Positions 36,421 to 46,115 of a DNA stretch of 64,000 nucleotides are shown piece after piece; position 1 is the first letter of the stretch; each line of letters begins with the position of its first letter. Under the pieces are notes generated by a model. That model was not told the DNA's origin. It worked only from the letters and a program-made list of their open reading frames with translations, and made no database searches. A program made the translations under genes and the position numbers. The stretch comes from Mucilaginibacter segetis (GTDB taxonomy: Bacteria; Bacteroidota; Bacteroidia; Sphingobacteriales; Sphingobacteriaceae): the NCBI RefSeq assembly GCF_016522075.1, contig NZ_JAEHFW010000001.1, positions 1,302,001 through 1,366,000 of the forward strand. The letters are read 5' to 3'.

Positions 36421-37545
36421 TTACAACTTATTAAACCATCCTTTTCTCCAAAAAATAATAAGCTGTATTATGCCTATTGCCAGCATCAGTATCAGTGCGT
36501 AAATATAGCCGTGGTGCAAATACAGTTCCGGCATATTATCGCTTATTACATGGCCGTGGGTATCCTCGCGCGAAAAGTTCATGCCATAAATGCCCGCTAT
36601 AAAGGTCAGCGGTATAAATATCACCGATATAATGGTCAGCACTTTCATTATCTCGTTCATGCGATTGCTCACCATGCTCAGGTACAGGTCAATTAAACTG
36701 GAGGTTACTTCTTTGTAGCTCTCTATCAGGTCCATAGCCTGTATGCAGTGGTCGTAAGCATCGCGGAGGTATACTTTTACCTCTTTTGTTATCAGCGCGT
36801 TTTCACTGCGTATCATATCGTTTATCTTATCGCGTTCGGGCCAGCAGGCACGGCGTATGGCAATAAGCATGCGTTTAAGTTGCTGTGCTTCAAACATGAT
36901 TGTTTTATCCGGGCTTTTATAAAGCCTGTCCTCGGTTTGGTCTATCTGATCGCCCAGGTTACCCAGCAGCACAAAATAGTTATCTAATATGGTATCGGTA
37001 AGGGCATAAAATATATAGCCCGGCCCGGCCGTACGGATACTGCCCTTGCCGGCTTGTAACCTGGCTTCAACTACACCAAAATAATTGTAATGTCTTTCCT
37101 CAAAACTAATAATCAGGTTATCCTTCACTAAAGCGGAAAACTGGCAGTTTACCATTTCATCTTTTTTGTTGAAGTAGATGATACGGCTGGTGCCAAACAC
37201 ATAATCGTCGTATTCGTCAAATTTAGGGCGCTGATGGGTATTAACCACATCCTCAAGCACCAGATGATTAATGTTTAATAAGCTGCCTATACTCTCAATA
37301 AGCGCTGCATCGCCCAGGCCGTTTATCTTTATCCAGTGGGTATGCTCCGTGCATTTCTTTATCTGTTGGGTAATAGTTTTAAAATCACTACCCTCGCTTA
37401 TTTGCAGATCAGTTTGGTTGAACGAAAAAACGGCAATCCTCGGTTTTACGGCATCATCAGGTATGGCTATTGTACCCGGGCTCTCACCAACTTTAATATT
37501 GCGCCATTTGTTTTTGTAACGTATACGTTTATTATAATTTGCCAT
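36421..37545 (-). CDS. corA: CorA magnesium/cobalt channel
   Basis: 374 residues. The large cytoplasmic N-terminal domain and long helix (TEDRLYKSPDKTIMFEAQQL) lead to two C-terminal membrane helices with the selectivity motif GMNF in IAGIYGMNFSRE. Its ATG overlaps the WbqC stop as TAATG, so the two genes are translationally coupled. Confidence 0.95.
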   Translation of the reverse strand: MANYNKRIRYKNKWRNIKVGESPGTIAIPDDAVKPRIAVFSFNQTDLQISEGSDFKTITQQIKKCTEHTHWIKINGLGDAALIESIGSLLNINHLVLEDVVNTHQRPKFDEYDDYVFGTSRIIYFNKKDEMVNCQFSALVKDNLIISFEERHYNYFGVVEARLQAGKGSIRTAGPGYIFYALTDTILDNYFVLLGNLGDQIDQTEDRLYKSPDKTIMFEAQQLKRMLIAIRRACWPERDKINDMIRSENALITKEVKVYLRDAYDHCIQAMDLIESYKEVTSSLIDLYLSMVSNRMNEIMKVLTIISVIFIPLTFIAGIYGMNFSREDTHGHVISDNMPELYLHHGYIYALILMLAIGIIQLIIFWRKGWFNKL

Positions 37546-38156
37546 TATAAATAATTAACTGCCTGTGGTCCCTGGTTAAACAGCAGATCAACAATGCTCA
37601 GGTTCTTTAAAAAGCCCGATCGTTCTTCAAAAACCTGAAAGTAAGGCTTTTGTTCAATATTTATAGGTTTTTTAGCGCTCATGGTACTGCGCAGGTCGGT
37701 TAATTGCGGATATTCCGCTTCATAGGCAGGGGTAAATTGAAGCGGCAGCTTTATTTTAAGCAGGCGCAGCAGCAGTTCAAGTAATTGCTGGTTGTAATCC
37801 AATAAATAGTTGAATTGTTTTTCATAGAAGGGGGCAAAATCGTCCTCATAATATTCAAAATAAGCCGAGCGCCGGTAACATGCCTGCAAACTCATCCAAT
37901 GCAGACGCTGCCATGTAAAATCATAACTAATTTTAACATCTTTTATTTTAGTATGTGTTTTTGAACCTTTTACAACAGGAACTACCAGCGTTAATAGACC
38001 ATCTGGCGAGTATATATTGGCCCGGTTGCGGTAGGTTTGTTTAGGGAAGTGTTCCTCCTTTTCAAACAGAAGGTTTGGCTTAAAATCGTTCAGTTTTGTA
38101 AAATATTCTACCGGCGGCAGATAAAACATCGGTAAAACAGCACCGTTCTCAATCAT
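37545..38156 (-). CDS. WbqC-family protein
   Basis: 203 residues with the WbqC-like start (PMFYLPPVEYFTKL) and the motif YRNRANIYSPDGLLTLVVPV. The family occurs in surface-polysaccharide or sugar-nucleotide loci but is biochemically poorly known. It overlaps corA by one base and lies opposite the LpxL-like acyltransferase. Confidence 0.88.
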   Translation of the reverse strand: MIENGAVLPMFYLPPVEYFTKLNDFKPNLLFEKEEHFPKQTYRNRANIYSPDGLLTLVVPVVKGSKTHTKIKDVKISYDFTWQRLHWMSLQACYRRSAYFEYYEDDFAPFYEKQFNYLLDYNQQLLELLLRLLKIKLPLQFTPAYEAEYPQLTDLRSTMSAKKPINIEQKPYFQVFEERSGFLKNLSIVDLLFNQGPQAVNYL

Positions 38157-38194
38157 ATTAATTTTTTATGTTTGTGGCAAAATTGGTTAAAATA

Positions 38195-39079
38195 ATGTTA
38201 AAAAAGGCGGCGCTAAAGACAGGTATATTATTTTTGTACCTGATATCATTACTGCCCTTTTGGTTTTTATACCTTATTGCCGATGCGGTTTTTGTTATTT
38301 TATACTATATAGTGCGTTACAGGCGCGCAGTGGTGCAGCAAAATATCAGAAACTCTTTCCCGGAGAAAACCCCGGCCGAAAGAAGCAGAATTGAGAAACA
38401 GTATTACCGTTACCTTGCCGATCTGATGATGGAAACCATAAAAATGATCACCATTTCGGAAACATCATTACGTAAAAGAATGAAACCCACTAACCCTGAA
38501 CTGGTAGATCATTATTTTAATCAGGGGCGCAGTATAATAGCCGCGGCTGGTCATTATTGTAACTGGGAGCTGGCGGCACTGGGTTTTAGTTTGTTGACAG
38601 CAGAAAAGCGAATTATTGTGTATAAACCGCTTACTAATAAAATATTTGAAGATTTTTTTAATAAGATACGCGCCCGGTTTGGGGCTACGCTGGTTGCTAT
38701 GAAACAAACCCTGCGCACCATGATCACCTTAAAAAAGCAGTTAACCTTTAGTGTGCTGGTAAGCGATCAAACCCCGGTAAAACATGAGATAAATTATTTT
38801 ACTGAATTTTTAAATCAGCCTACGGCGGTTTTTTTGGGAATAGAAAAGCTGGCTAAGTTAATTGATGCGGTGGTGATATTTTATAAGATAGACCGTGTTA
38901 AAAGGGGCTATTACACCTATACCCTGGTGCCTTTAGTGGAACATCCTAAACAAACGGCTGAACACGAAATTACTGAGGCACATGTAAGGTATTTAGAACA
39001 GATTATCAACGAAAAACCGCAATATTGGCTGTGGTCGCACCGCAGGTGGAAGTACACGCCGGAGGATATAAATAAATGA
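38195..39079 (+). CDS. Lipid A biosynthesis-type (LpxL/HtrB-like) acyltransferase
   Basis: 294 residues from the ATG at 38195. An upstream in-frame ATG at 38168 is possible, but a -7-like TATGTTTG covers 38167-38174, which favours the later start. An N-terminal membrane helix precedes the acyltransferase motif AAGHYCNWE (H...E) and a later SDQTP region. It adds a secondary acyl chain to lipid A or makes a related membrane lipid. It overlaps the GT2 gene by 4 bp. Confidence 0.88.
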   Translation: MLKKAALKTGILFLYLISLLPFWFLYLIADAVFVILYYIVRYRRAVVQQNIRNSFPEKTPAERSRIEKQYYRYLADLMMETIKMITISETSLRKRMKPTNPELVDHYFNQGRSIIAAAGHYCNWELAALGFSLLTAEKRIIVYKPLTNKIFEDFFNKIRARFGATLVAMKQTLRTMITLKKQLTFSVLVSDQTPVKHEINYFTEFLNQPTAVFLGIEKLAKLIDAVVIFYKIDRVKRGYYTYTLVPLVEHPKQTAEHEITEAHVRYLEQIINEKPQYWLWSHRRWKYTPEDINK

Positions 39080-40221
39080 TGCAAGCACCTAAAGCAGCCG
39101 TAGTAATATTGAACTGGAACGGCCTTAAATACCTGCGCGATTTTTTGCCATCAGTGCTTACGTCGGTATGGCCCAATCTGGAGATAGTGGTGGGCGACAA
39201 TGGCTCAACAGACGGCTCCGTCGCTTTTTTGCAGAAAAATTATCCAACTATAAGGGTAATTGAGAATGGCGACAACTATGGCTTTACAGGTGGCTACAAC
39301 AGGGTGCTTAAACAGGTACAGGCCGATTATTATATTCTGCTTAACTCCGATGTGGAGGTTTTCCCGGGATGGATAGCACCTGTTATTGAAATGATGGAAG
39401 CCGACACCGGTATTGCTGCGGCAGCGCCTAAAATTAAATGGTATAATAAAAAGGAATATTTTGAACACGCCGGAGCAGCAGGCGGCTTTATTGATAAGTT
39501 TGGTTACCCTTTTTGTCGCGGCCGTATATTTTATGAAATAGAAGAGGACAAGGGCCAGTATAACGAATCGGACGAAATTTTATGGGCGTCAGGCGCGGCC
39601 ATGTTCATCAAAAAGAAATGCTGGGATGAAGCAGGCGGGTTCGACGATAGCTTTTTTGCCCATATGGAAGAAATAGACCTGTGCTGGCGACTGAAAAATT
39701 TGGGATACAAGATCATGTATTGCCCGCAATCAGAAGTGTACCATGTTGGCGGCGGCACACTTAATGCCGAAAATCCGTTTAAAACTTATCTTAATTTCCG
39801 TAATAATTTATTGCTGCTGAAAAATAATTTGCCTTTCTGGCGGGCGGTTTATGTTATAAGCGCACGGCTTTTCTTTATGGATGTGCTGGCTATTTTTCGC
39901 TTTTTGATGGAAGGCAAGCGCCGCGACGCATGGGCGGTAAGCCGCGCACATCAAAATTTTGTTAAAACACTGTTTGCCAAATCGAAATATAAACAGCCTG
40001 ACATGGAAACTGAGGATGAGGAAGTGTCGGCCTCAAAAAGTTTAGCGGATGCTGTTAAAGCATCTGATTTTGCAATTCACCATCCAACCTATGCTATAAA
40101 AACGCCGGATGCAAAACATCAACTGTCACTAACAGGCACTTATAACCGCAGTATTGTATGGGACTTTTTTATCCGCAAAAAAACAAAGTTTACTGATCTG
40201 GATCCTCAGGATTTTCGCTGA
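39076..40221 (+). CDS. Family 2 glycosyltransferase
   Basis: 381 residues. GT2 fold with VVILNWNGLKYL, GDNGSTDGSV, LLNSDVEV (metal-binding DxD-like) and the DSFFAHMEEIDLCWR acceptor region. The C-terminal ~90 residues include a hydrophobic segment and a basic tail. It overlaps the acyltransferase start-stop (ATGATGA), so both probably modify lipid A or another envelope glycolipid. Its 3' end overlaps the mechanosensitive channel gene by 32 bp on the opposite strand. Confidence 0.92.
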   Translation: MMQAPKAAVVILNWNGLKYLRDFLPSVLTSVWPNLEIVVGDNGSTDGSVAFLQKNYPTIRVIENGDNYGFTGGYNRVLKQVQADYYILLNSDVEVFPGWIAPVIEMMEADTGIAAAAPKIKWYNKKEYFEHAGAAGGFIDKFGYPFCRGRIFYEIEEDKGQYNESDEILWASGAAMFIKKKCWDEAGGFDDSFFAHMEEIDLCWRLKNLGYKIMYCPQSEVYHVGGGTLNAENPFKTYLNFRNNLLLLKNNLPFWRAVYVISARLFFMDVLAIFRFLMEGKRRDAWAVSRAHQNFVKTLFAKSKYKQPDMETEDEEVSASKSLADAVKASDFAIHHPTYAIKTPDAKHQLSLTGTYNRSIVWDFFIRKKTKFTDLDPQDFR

Positions 40222-42754
40222 CATCCCTTACATCTACATCGCTGTCAGGCGGGAGGGTGTCTTCAACATTGGTTTCTATTTTTCCTTTGTTTTTATTGAT
40301 GATCTCTTCCTGCTTATCGGTCAGTTTCAAGTGCAGGTCGCGTTGCGGAAAAGGTATCTCAATACCCTCTTTAGCGAAGGAGATATAGATATCAGAAAGT
40401 ATCTGACTTTTTAATAACAGCCAGGTTGTTATATCAGCCGCCCAAAACAATAAACGGAAATCAACCGAGCTTTCATTCAAATTATGTACAAATACCAATG
40501 GTGCAGGGTCGCTCATAACGTCGTCACGGTTGCTTAACAATCCGGTAAGCACCGATTTTACTTTTTCAATATCCGACCCATAAGCTACCCCTATGATCAG
40601 TTCAATACGCCGGCTGTTATTGCTTAACGTCCAGTTAATAACATGATGCGATATCAGGTCGCCGTTAGGGATAATAACCTCAGCGCCATCATAAGTGGCA
40701 ATTTTGCTGGCCCTTATCCCAATTTCCCTTATACTGCCGGAGTGGGTATCCACCTGAATGATATCGCCGATCTTTATAGGTTTTTCAAAAGCCAGTATTA
40801 AACCCGATACCAGGTTGTTTACAATGTTCTGCAAACCGAACCCGATGCCTATACCAAAGGCACTGATAATGATAGTGATCTTGTCCAACGGAAACCCGGA
40901 TGCTGCTACGGCTAATAAAAAACCAACGGAGAATACGCCGAGTTTTATCAGCAGGGTAGAGGTGCGGTTCTTCTTTTTTAAAATATCCAGATCATTGCCT
41001 TGTTTGCCCGCAACATCATATAAATAACTGATGATACGTGCTGTAATGGAAGACAGCCATATCACACCGATAAATATGATGATACTTTGAAATGTGAATT
41101 GTGTACTGGTGCCGCCTAAGCTTCTTGTTTTGCTTAAAAAATTACCAATATAGTTAAAAACATAATCCTCAATGCTCAAATTTTGGGTAAGCATGATCAA
41201 CCATAATATACCTGCCAGCAGGGTTAATATGCTTCTGAATTTTTTTTGCAGTAATTTAAAGTCAATAAAAGAACTGAGGTGGTTGCTGTTTTTGTTGGCT
41301 TCTAATTGTAAAAACAAGCTCTGCATTAAAATTTGCACCAGGTAGTACATTCCAAGCGCAAGCCAAAGGTTGTAAACAGCAGTAACGCCAATAATTTTTG
41401 CTAAGGTAACACGGCCAAATATGTTACATAAAAACGATGATGCCTGCAGCAATATAAACAGTTGTAATATCACTTTAGAATAAGGTAAATAATCATCCGG
41501 AGCCTTTTTTACCAGCTTGTAAAAGCGGACACTGAATATAGTAGTGGCAAGCGCGGTAACCAGTGTTATCACCCTGTCAGTAGTAGAAACTTCAACAAAC
41601 AGATTGCTGAAACTGTAAATGCCTGTAAGCCAGAATAAAATATGCAGGTACTTGAAAAGCCCCGGAGGGCAGGTTTTTTTTACCAGGTAAAGTATAGCAA
41701 GAATTAAAATAGTGAAAAAAAGCTCTAAAACCACTACCGGGGGATGGTCGTAAAAATTGGGTACAATAGCGAAAATTACAATAATGGAACTTATTATCGG
41801 ATAATTTGCTACATAATTAGCATGACTGAGAACTGCATCAGGTGACTCCTTTATACGGATTATCTTATGCCGGTTAACATATATCCAGCTAAAGAAAAGT
41901 GCAAGCAGTATTAAGCCTAAAATATGTATAAACGTATCGCGACTGATAAAAAAGTTGAACAATCTTTTATTCATGTTCACTGTACGGCTCAGGGCGGTTT
42001 TAAAGCTGGTTTCGGTGTCGTTGCCCAAATGCCATAAGCTGTTATCTTCGGCCGAGAGAGCTTGTATGCTAAACTCCCGTATCTTTATATCTATCTGATC
42101 TTTAAGATCTATAAGGGCTATATAAACAGCAGCTGTACGGTTTTGTAATAATCCTATTTTAAGTAAAAGTTTTTTATTAACCGTATCAAGCCGGTGGAAT
42201 TTACTGTCGATAGCTATTTTTTGTATCAGAAATGTAGTACGTAAACTGCTGTCGGCCGGAACTATCCTTAAAGTGGAATCGTGTGCCATAGCCGCAAGTT
42301 CGCTCTGGTTTTGCAGTAATTTGTTATTTATATCAGACAGGCGGTTCTGCCATATATCCAGTTGGTCATCACTGCGGGTAAGTATATCCCGTATAGCGTA
42401 TAAGTACCGTAACGTGCTCGAGCGGTCATTATCTATCAGTGTTTTTATTAAACCTACGCGCCGTTCAAATGATGGCAGGCGTGTGCTGATGTCGGCGGTA
42501 TCAATTCCTCCTGAAATACTGGTTTTTATCTGATTAAAAGAGGAGGTATAATATTCTATTTTCTGTAACAGGTTATTAATGGAAGTATCAGATTTTTTAT
42601 AATACCTCATTATCGAGTCGCGGCGCAAAATGGTCATGCGCAGCGAATCGCGTATAGATTGTTTTCTTTTGGCTGATTGTGCATACCCGCTTTCTGTTGT
42701 AAATAACGCCAGGGCTATCAATAAAAGGCAGGGTAACTTAAATAACTTATTCAT
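40190..42754 (-). CDS. Large mechanosensitive channel (MscS/MscK-like)
   Basis: 854 residues from the ATG at 42754, giving a signal peptide (MNKLFKLPCLLLIALALFTTESGYAQ); an ATG 11 codons upstream is less likely. A periplasmic coiled domain (about 30-270) precedes about 11 membrane helices. The pore and MscS core read GFPLDKITIIISAFGIGIGFGLQNIVNN and FEKPIKIGDIIQVD. The C-terminal tail is acidic. It releases solutes during hypo-osmotic shock. Confidence 0.93.
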   Translation of the reverse strand: MNKLFKLPCLLLIALALFTTESGYAQSAKRKQSIRDSLRMTILRRDSIMRYYKKSDTSINNLLQKIEYYTSSFNQIKTSISGGIDTADISTRLPSFERRVGLIKTLIDNDRSSTLRYLYAIRDILTRSDDQLDIWQNRLSDINNKLLQNQSELAAMAHDSTLRIVPADSSLRTTFLIQKIAIDSKFHRLDTVNKKLLLKIGLLQNRTAAVYIALIDLKDQIDIKIREFSIQALSAEDNSLWHLGNDTETSFKTALSRTVNMNKRLFNFFISRDTFIHILGLILLALFFSWIYVNRHKIIRIKESPDAVLSHANYVANYPIISSIIVIFAIVPNFYDHPPVVVLELFFTILILAILYLVKKTCPPGLFKYLHILFWLTGIYSFSNLFVEVSTTDRVITLVTALATTIFSVRFYKLVKKAPDDYLPYSKVILQLFILLQASSFLCNIFGRVTLAKIIGVTAVYNLWLALGMYYLVQILMQSLFLQLEANKNSNHLSSFIDFKLLQKKFRSILTLLAGILWLIMLTQNLSIEDYVFNYIGNFLSKTRSLGGTSTQFTFQSIIIFIGVIWLSSITARIISYLYDVAGKQGNDLDILKKKNRTSTLLIKLGVFSVGFLLAVAASGFPLDKITIIISAFGIGIGFGLQNIVNNLVSGLILAFEKPIKIGDIIQVDTHSGSIREIGIRASKIATYDGAEVIIPNGDLISHHVINWTLSNNSRRIELIIGVAYGSDIEKVKSVLTGLLSNRDDVMSDPAPLVFVHNLNESSVDFRLLFWAADITTWLLLKSQILSDIYISFAKEGIEIPFPQRDLHLKLTDKQEEIINKNKGKIETNVEDTLPPDSDVDVRDVSENPEDPDQ

Positions 42755-42819
42755 CAGCAGGTAAGGGTAAAAACAATGAGGAAACACTTTTAACTAAAAA
42801 GCGTTTTAATTTTTATAAT

Positions 42820-43239
42820 TTATTTAAGCAGCAGACTCTCAATAGCTAACCTGTACGAATGCATGCCAAAGCCTGCAATAACACCTTTACAATTTGCGGC
42901 AAGCATTGATGTATGCCTGAATTCCTCCCGCTTATAAACATTGGATATATGCACCTCTATAACCGGGGTGTTTACCGCTGCAATAGCATCGGCAATGGCT
43001 ATTGAAGTATGCGTATAGGCACCTGCATTTAATACAATGCCATCATAACTAAAACCAACCTCATGTATTTTGTTGATAATTTCTCCTTCTACATTACTTT
43101 GGTAATAATTTATGGTGATGTTTGCGAAATGTTTTTGCAGCCCGGCTAAATAGCTTTCAAAATCCGAACTGCCGTAGATGGATTTTTCGCGAACGCCGAG
43201 CAGGTTTAAATTGGGCCCGTTTATAATTTGTATATTCAT
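42820..43239 (-). CDS. aroQ: Type II 3-dehydroquinate dehydratase
   Basis: 139 residues, normal length. NGPNLNLLGVREKSIYG carries the catalytic tyrosine and lid arginine; NAGAYTHTSIAI and EVHISNVYKREEFRH complete the active site. It performs the third step of the shikimate pathway. Divergent from xerD with 45 bp between starts. Confidence 0.96.
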   Translation of the reverse strand: MNIQIINGPNLNLLGVREKSIYGSSDFESYLAGLQKHFANITINYYQSNVEGEIINKIHEVGFSYDGIVLNAGAYTHTSIAIADAIAAVNTPVIEVHISNVYKREEFRHTSMLAANCKGVIAGFGMHSYRLAIESLLLK

Positions 43240-43284
43240 TTGCTCAAACTTAACTATAAAACATCAAATCTAAATGAATTGAAC

Positions 43285-44178
43285 ATGCACCCTGCAATAA
43301 AAAGTTTTAAAGCATACCTTAAACTGGAACGTTCTTTCGCCTCAAATTCCATTGAGGCTTACGGAAGAGATCTGGAGAAGCTTTTCCAGTTTGCTGCGTT
43401 GCAGGAAGATAAGCTTTCGCCTGAAAAGTTTACACTTGCGCATTTGCGCGGTTTTATCGCATGGATAAATGAGTTGGGTATGATACCGTCATCACAGGCC
43501 CGTATCCTGTCAGGTGTTAAGGCCTTTTATAAATACTTGCTGATGGAAGACCTCATAACTAATGATCCGTCAGAACTATTGGAGACACCTAAAATACAGC
43601 GCAAATTACCGGATACCCTAAGCATTAACGATATTGATAAAATGATAGGGGCGATTGACGTATCCACCCCCGAGGGTACGCGCAATAAAGCCATTATTGA
43701 GGTGCTTTACGGCTGTGGTTTGCGGGTATCGGAGCTAACAGAACTAAGGATATCAAACGTTTACCGGGAAATTGAATTTGTTAAAGTGACGGGCAAAGGG
43801 AGCAAAGAACGGTTGGTACCCATAGGCAGTGAAGCACTTAAAGCACTTAAGATTTGGTTGGAGCAGGTAAGGGTTCATATCCCCGTAAAAAGGGGGGAAG
43901 AGGACCTGGTTTTTTTAAACCGGCGTGGCACCAGGCTAAGCCGTGTGTATGTTTTTACATTGGTAAAGCAACTGGCCGAGCTTACCGGATTGAAGAAAAA
44001 TGTAAGTCCGCATACCTTGCGCCATTCCTTTGCCACCCATTTGGTGGAGGGCGGGGCCGATCTGCGCGCAGTGCAGGAAATGCTGGGCCACGAAAGTATA
44101 ACCACTACCGAAATTTATACCCATTTGGACAGGGAATATTTAAAAAGCACCATTATCGAATTCCATCCACGTAATTAA
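43285..44178 (+). CDS. xerD: Tyrosine recombinase XerD
   Basis: 297 residues from the ATG at 43285 (the frame is open upstream but would extend into aroQ). An N-terminal SAM-like domain precedes the catalytic domain with Arg in GCGLRVSELTEL, HTLRHSFATHL (His-x-x-Arg), GHESITTTEIYTH (His and nucleophile Tyr). The length and wording match the chromosome-dimer-resolving XerC/D group rather than mobile integrases. No mobile element surrounds it. Confidence 0.93.
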   Translation: MHPAIKSFKAYLKLERSFASNSIEAYGRDLEKLFQFAALQEDKLSPEKFTLAHLRGFIAWINELGMIPSSQARILSGVKAFYKYLLMEDLITNDPSELLETPKIQRKLPDTLSINDIDKMIGAIDVSTPEGTRNKAIIEVLYGCGLRVSELTELRISNVYREIEFVKVTGKGSKERLVPIGSEALKALKIWLEQVRVHIPVKRGEEDLVFLNRRGTRLSRVYVFTLVKQLAELTGLKKNVSPHTLRHSFATHLVEGGADLRAVQEMLGHESITTTEIYTHLDREYLKSTIIEFHPRN

Positions 44179-44180
44179 TG

Positions 44181-45026
44181 TTATTTTTTTGCCTTTATCA
44201 TCCGGTCGCGGCCACTCATATCTTTTCTTAACTCAATATGACTGAAGCCTTTTTGGCTTAACAGTTCAACGGTTTGTTCGCCAAAGCTTTCGTTGATCTC
44301 CAAAAACAGCATCCCCTGATCTGTTAACGTGCGCATGGCAACATCGGCAATGGCTCTGTAAAACAGCAGTGGGTCGCTGTCCGGAACAAACAGCGCGGTA
44401 TGCGGTTCAAAATCATTTACGTTTTGGTGCATCAGCATTTTATCAAGCAATGTAACGTATGGCGGGTTACTTACTACAATATCAAACCGGGTCTGTTCAA
44501 ATTCAGGTTGCGGGTCCAAAATATCTGCATGAATAAAATTTACCGCTGTTTCATTTATTATCGCGTTTTTTTTGGCGGTTTGCAGTGCTTGTTCAGAAAT
44601 ATCAAGGGCGCTTACTTGTGCAAAGGGCAAGTTCTTTTTTAAACTGATAGCAATGCAGCCACTGCCGGTACCTATGTCAATTATATTAGCATTAGCGGCC
44701 GGTTGGCTTTTCAAAATCCATTCTACCAGTTCTTCGGTTTCCGGGCGGGGTATCAAAACGGCGGGATTAACTAAAAAATCCAGACCGTAAAATTCCGTAT
44801 GCCCTAAAATATATTGTACGGGTTTACCGGATTTTAATTCCTTTAAAATTAACTGTAGTTTTTCGGTATCGGTGAGTTCCTGCTCCGGGAAAGCCTTTAT
44901 TTTTGCACGAGATAAACCCGTTACTTCATTGATAACCATCAGGGTAACAGCCTCGGTTTCGCGCTCATCATAAAGCGGAGTAAGCGATTGTTTAAAATCC
45001 CGGAACACATCCTTAATAGTTTTCAT
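44181..45026 (-). CDS. prmC: Release factor glutamine methyltransferase
   Basis: 281 residues from the ATG at 45026; an upstream ATG at 45071 would cover the ribD start and adds an unusual cysteine-rich stretch. SAM-binding motif DIGTGSGCIAISL and the catalytic NPPYV motif identify it. It methylates the GGQ glutamine of RF1/RF2. Confidence 0.95.
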   Translation of the reverse strand: MKTIKDVFRDFKQSLTPLYDERETEAVTLMVINEVTGLSRAKIKAFPEQELTDTEKLQLILKELKSGKPVQYILGHTEFYGLDFLVNPAVLIPRPETEELVEWILKSQPAANANIIDIGTGSGCIAISLKKNLPFAQVSALDISEQALQTAKKNAIINETAVNFIHADILDPQPEFEQTRFDIVVSNPPYVTLLDKMLMHQNVNDFEPHTALFVPDSDPLLFYRAIADVAMRTLTDQGMLFLEINESFGEQTVELLSQKGFSHIELRKDMSGRDRMIKAKK

Positions 45027-45059
45027 GCAACAAAGTAACATAAAAGCTACTTTTGCACA

Positions 45060-46115
45060 ATGGCAGAACATGAAATATATATGCAGCGCTGTCTTGATCT
45101 GGCCGTTTCAGGCGCAGGCCATGTTAGCCCGAACCCTATGGTGGGCGCGGTGATTGTTCATGAAGGTAAAATAATAGGCGAGGGGTATCATCAAAAATAT
45201 GGTGAAGCCCATGCTGAAGTGAACGCGGTTAATAAGGTGATAAACAGTTATACTAACCACCATGACCTGTTAAAGAACTCCACCATATATGTTTCCCTGG
45301 AGCCCTGTGCCCACTACGGTAAAACACCTCCTTGTGCTGATCTTATTATTAAGCATCAAATATCTAAAGTAGTTGTGGGTTGCCGGGATCCGTTTCCGCA
45401 GGTTGATGGAAAAGGGATTGAAAAATTGCAGGATGCCGGGATGGAAGTAATAGCAGGCGTATTGGAACAAGAGTGCAGGTGGTTTAACCGCCGTTTTTTT
45501 ACCCGTGTACAAAAACAAAGACCATACATCATTTTAAAGTGGGCGCAATCTGCTGATGGATATTTTGCCCCGGCCGATGGCAGCCAGTATTGGTTAACCG
45601 GGCCAGAATCTAAAAATCTGGTACACCAATGGCGTGCAGAAGAAGATGCTATTTTAGTCGGTAAGAATACGGTATTGGCAGATAATCCGCAGATGAACGT
45701 AAGACATGCGGAGGGCAAATCGCCAAAGCGTGTGGTTATTGACAGGCGGTTGGAACTGAGCAGAGACTTAAATATTTACGATCAATCAATTGAAACTTTA
45801 ATATTTAACGAAGTTAAAACCGATATGGAAGGAAATATCAAATTTATTGCCCTTGAGGATTTTGATCGATTTGTGCCGCAATACGTTCTTTTTCAATTGT
45901 ATCTGCAGGATATACAATCGGTAATAATTGAAGGCGGTGCTTATACGCTAAACACGTTTATCGATGCCGGATTGTGGGATGAAGCACGTATTTTTACAGC
46001 CTCCGGGATTTTAAACAGCGGTTTAAAGGCTCCGGTTGTAAGTGGAGATAATGGTGGAAAGTTTAAAGTAGGGGCAGATAGCCTGCAACTATTTTATAAT
46101 AAACAGTTAAGCTGA
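45060..46115 (+). CDS. ribD: Bifunctional riboflavin biosynthesis protein RibD
   Basis: 351 residues. The N-terminal deaminase has zinc motifs HAEVNAV and EPCAHYGKTPPCADLI. The C-terminal reductase domain starts near RPYIILKWAQSADGYFAP and has VIIEGGAYTLNTFIDAGLWDE. It performs two successive steps of riboflavin synthesis. I saw no FMN riboswitch upstream; the gap to prmC is only 33 bp. The DMT transporter follows with a 1-bp overlap. Confidence 0.95.
   Translation: MAEHEIYMQRCLDLAVSGAGHVSPNPMVGAVIVHEGKIIGEGYHQKYGEAHAEVNAVNKVINSYTNHHDLLKNSTIYVSLEPCAHYGKTPPCADLIIKHQISKVVVGCRDPFPQVDGKGIEKLQDAGMEVIAGVLEQECRWFNRRFFTRVQKQRPYIILKWAQSADGYFAPADGSQYWLTGPESKNLVHQWRAEEDAILVGKNTVLADNPQMNVRHAEGKSPKRVVIDRRLELSRDLNIYDQSIETLIFNEVKTDMEGNIKFIALEDFDRFVPQYVLFQLYLQDIQSVIIEGGAYTLNTFIDAGLWDEARIFTASGILNSGLKAPVVSGDNGGKFKVGADSLQLFYNKQLS

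Noticed and set aside
43854..44174. 106-codon + strand frame within the recombinase region
   Set aside because: Out-of-frame shadow of xerD, which has all catalytic residues.
43285..44178. Tyrosine recombinase considered as an integrase of a mobile element
   Set aside because: Length and motifs fit housekeeping XerD, and there is no attachment-site repeat, tRNA or mobile cargo next to it.
45027..45059. FMN riboswitch upstream of ribD
   Set aside because: The gap to prmC is only 33 bp, far too short for that riboswitch.
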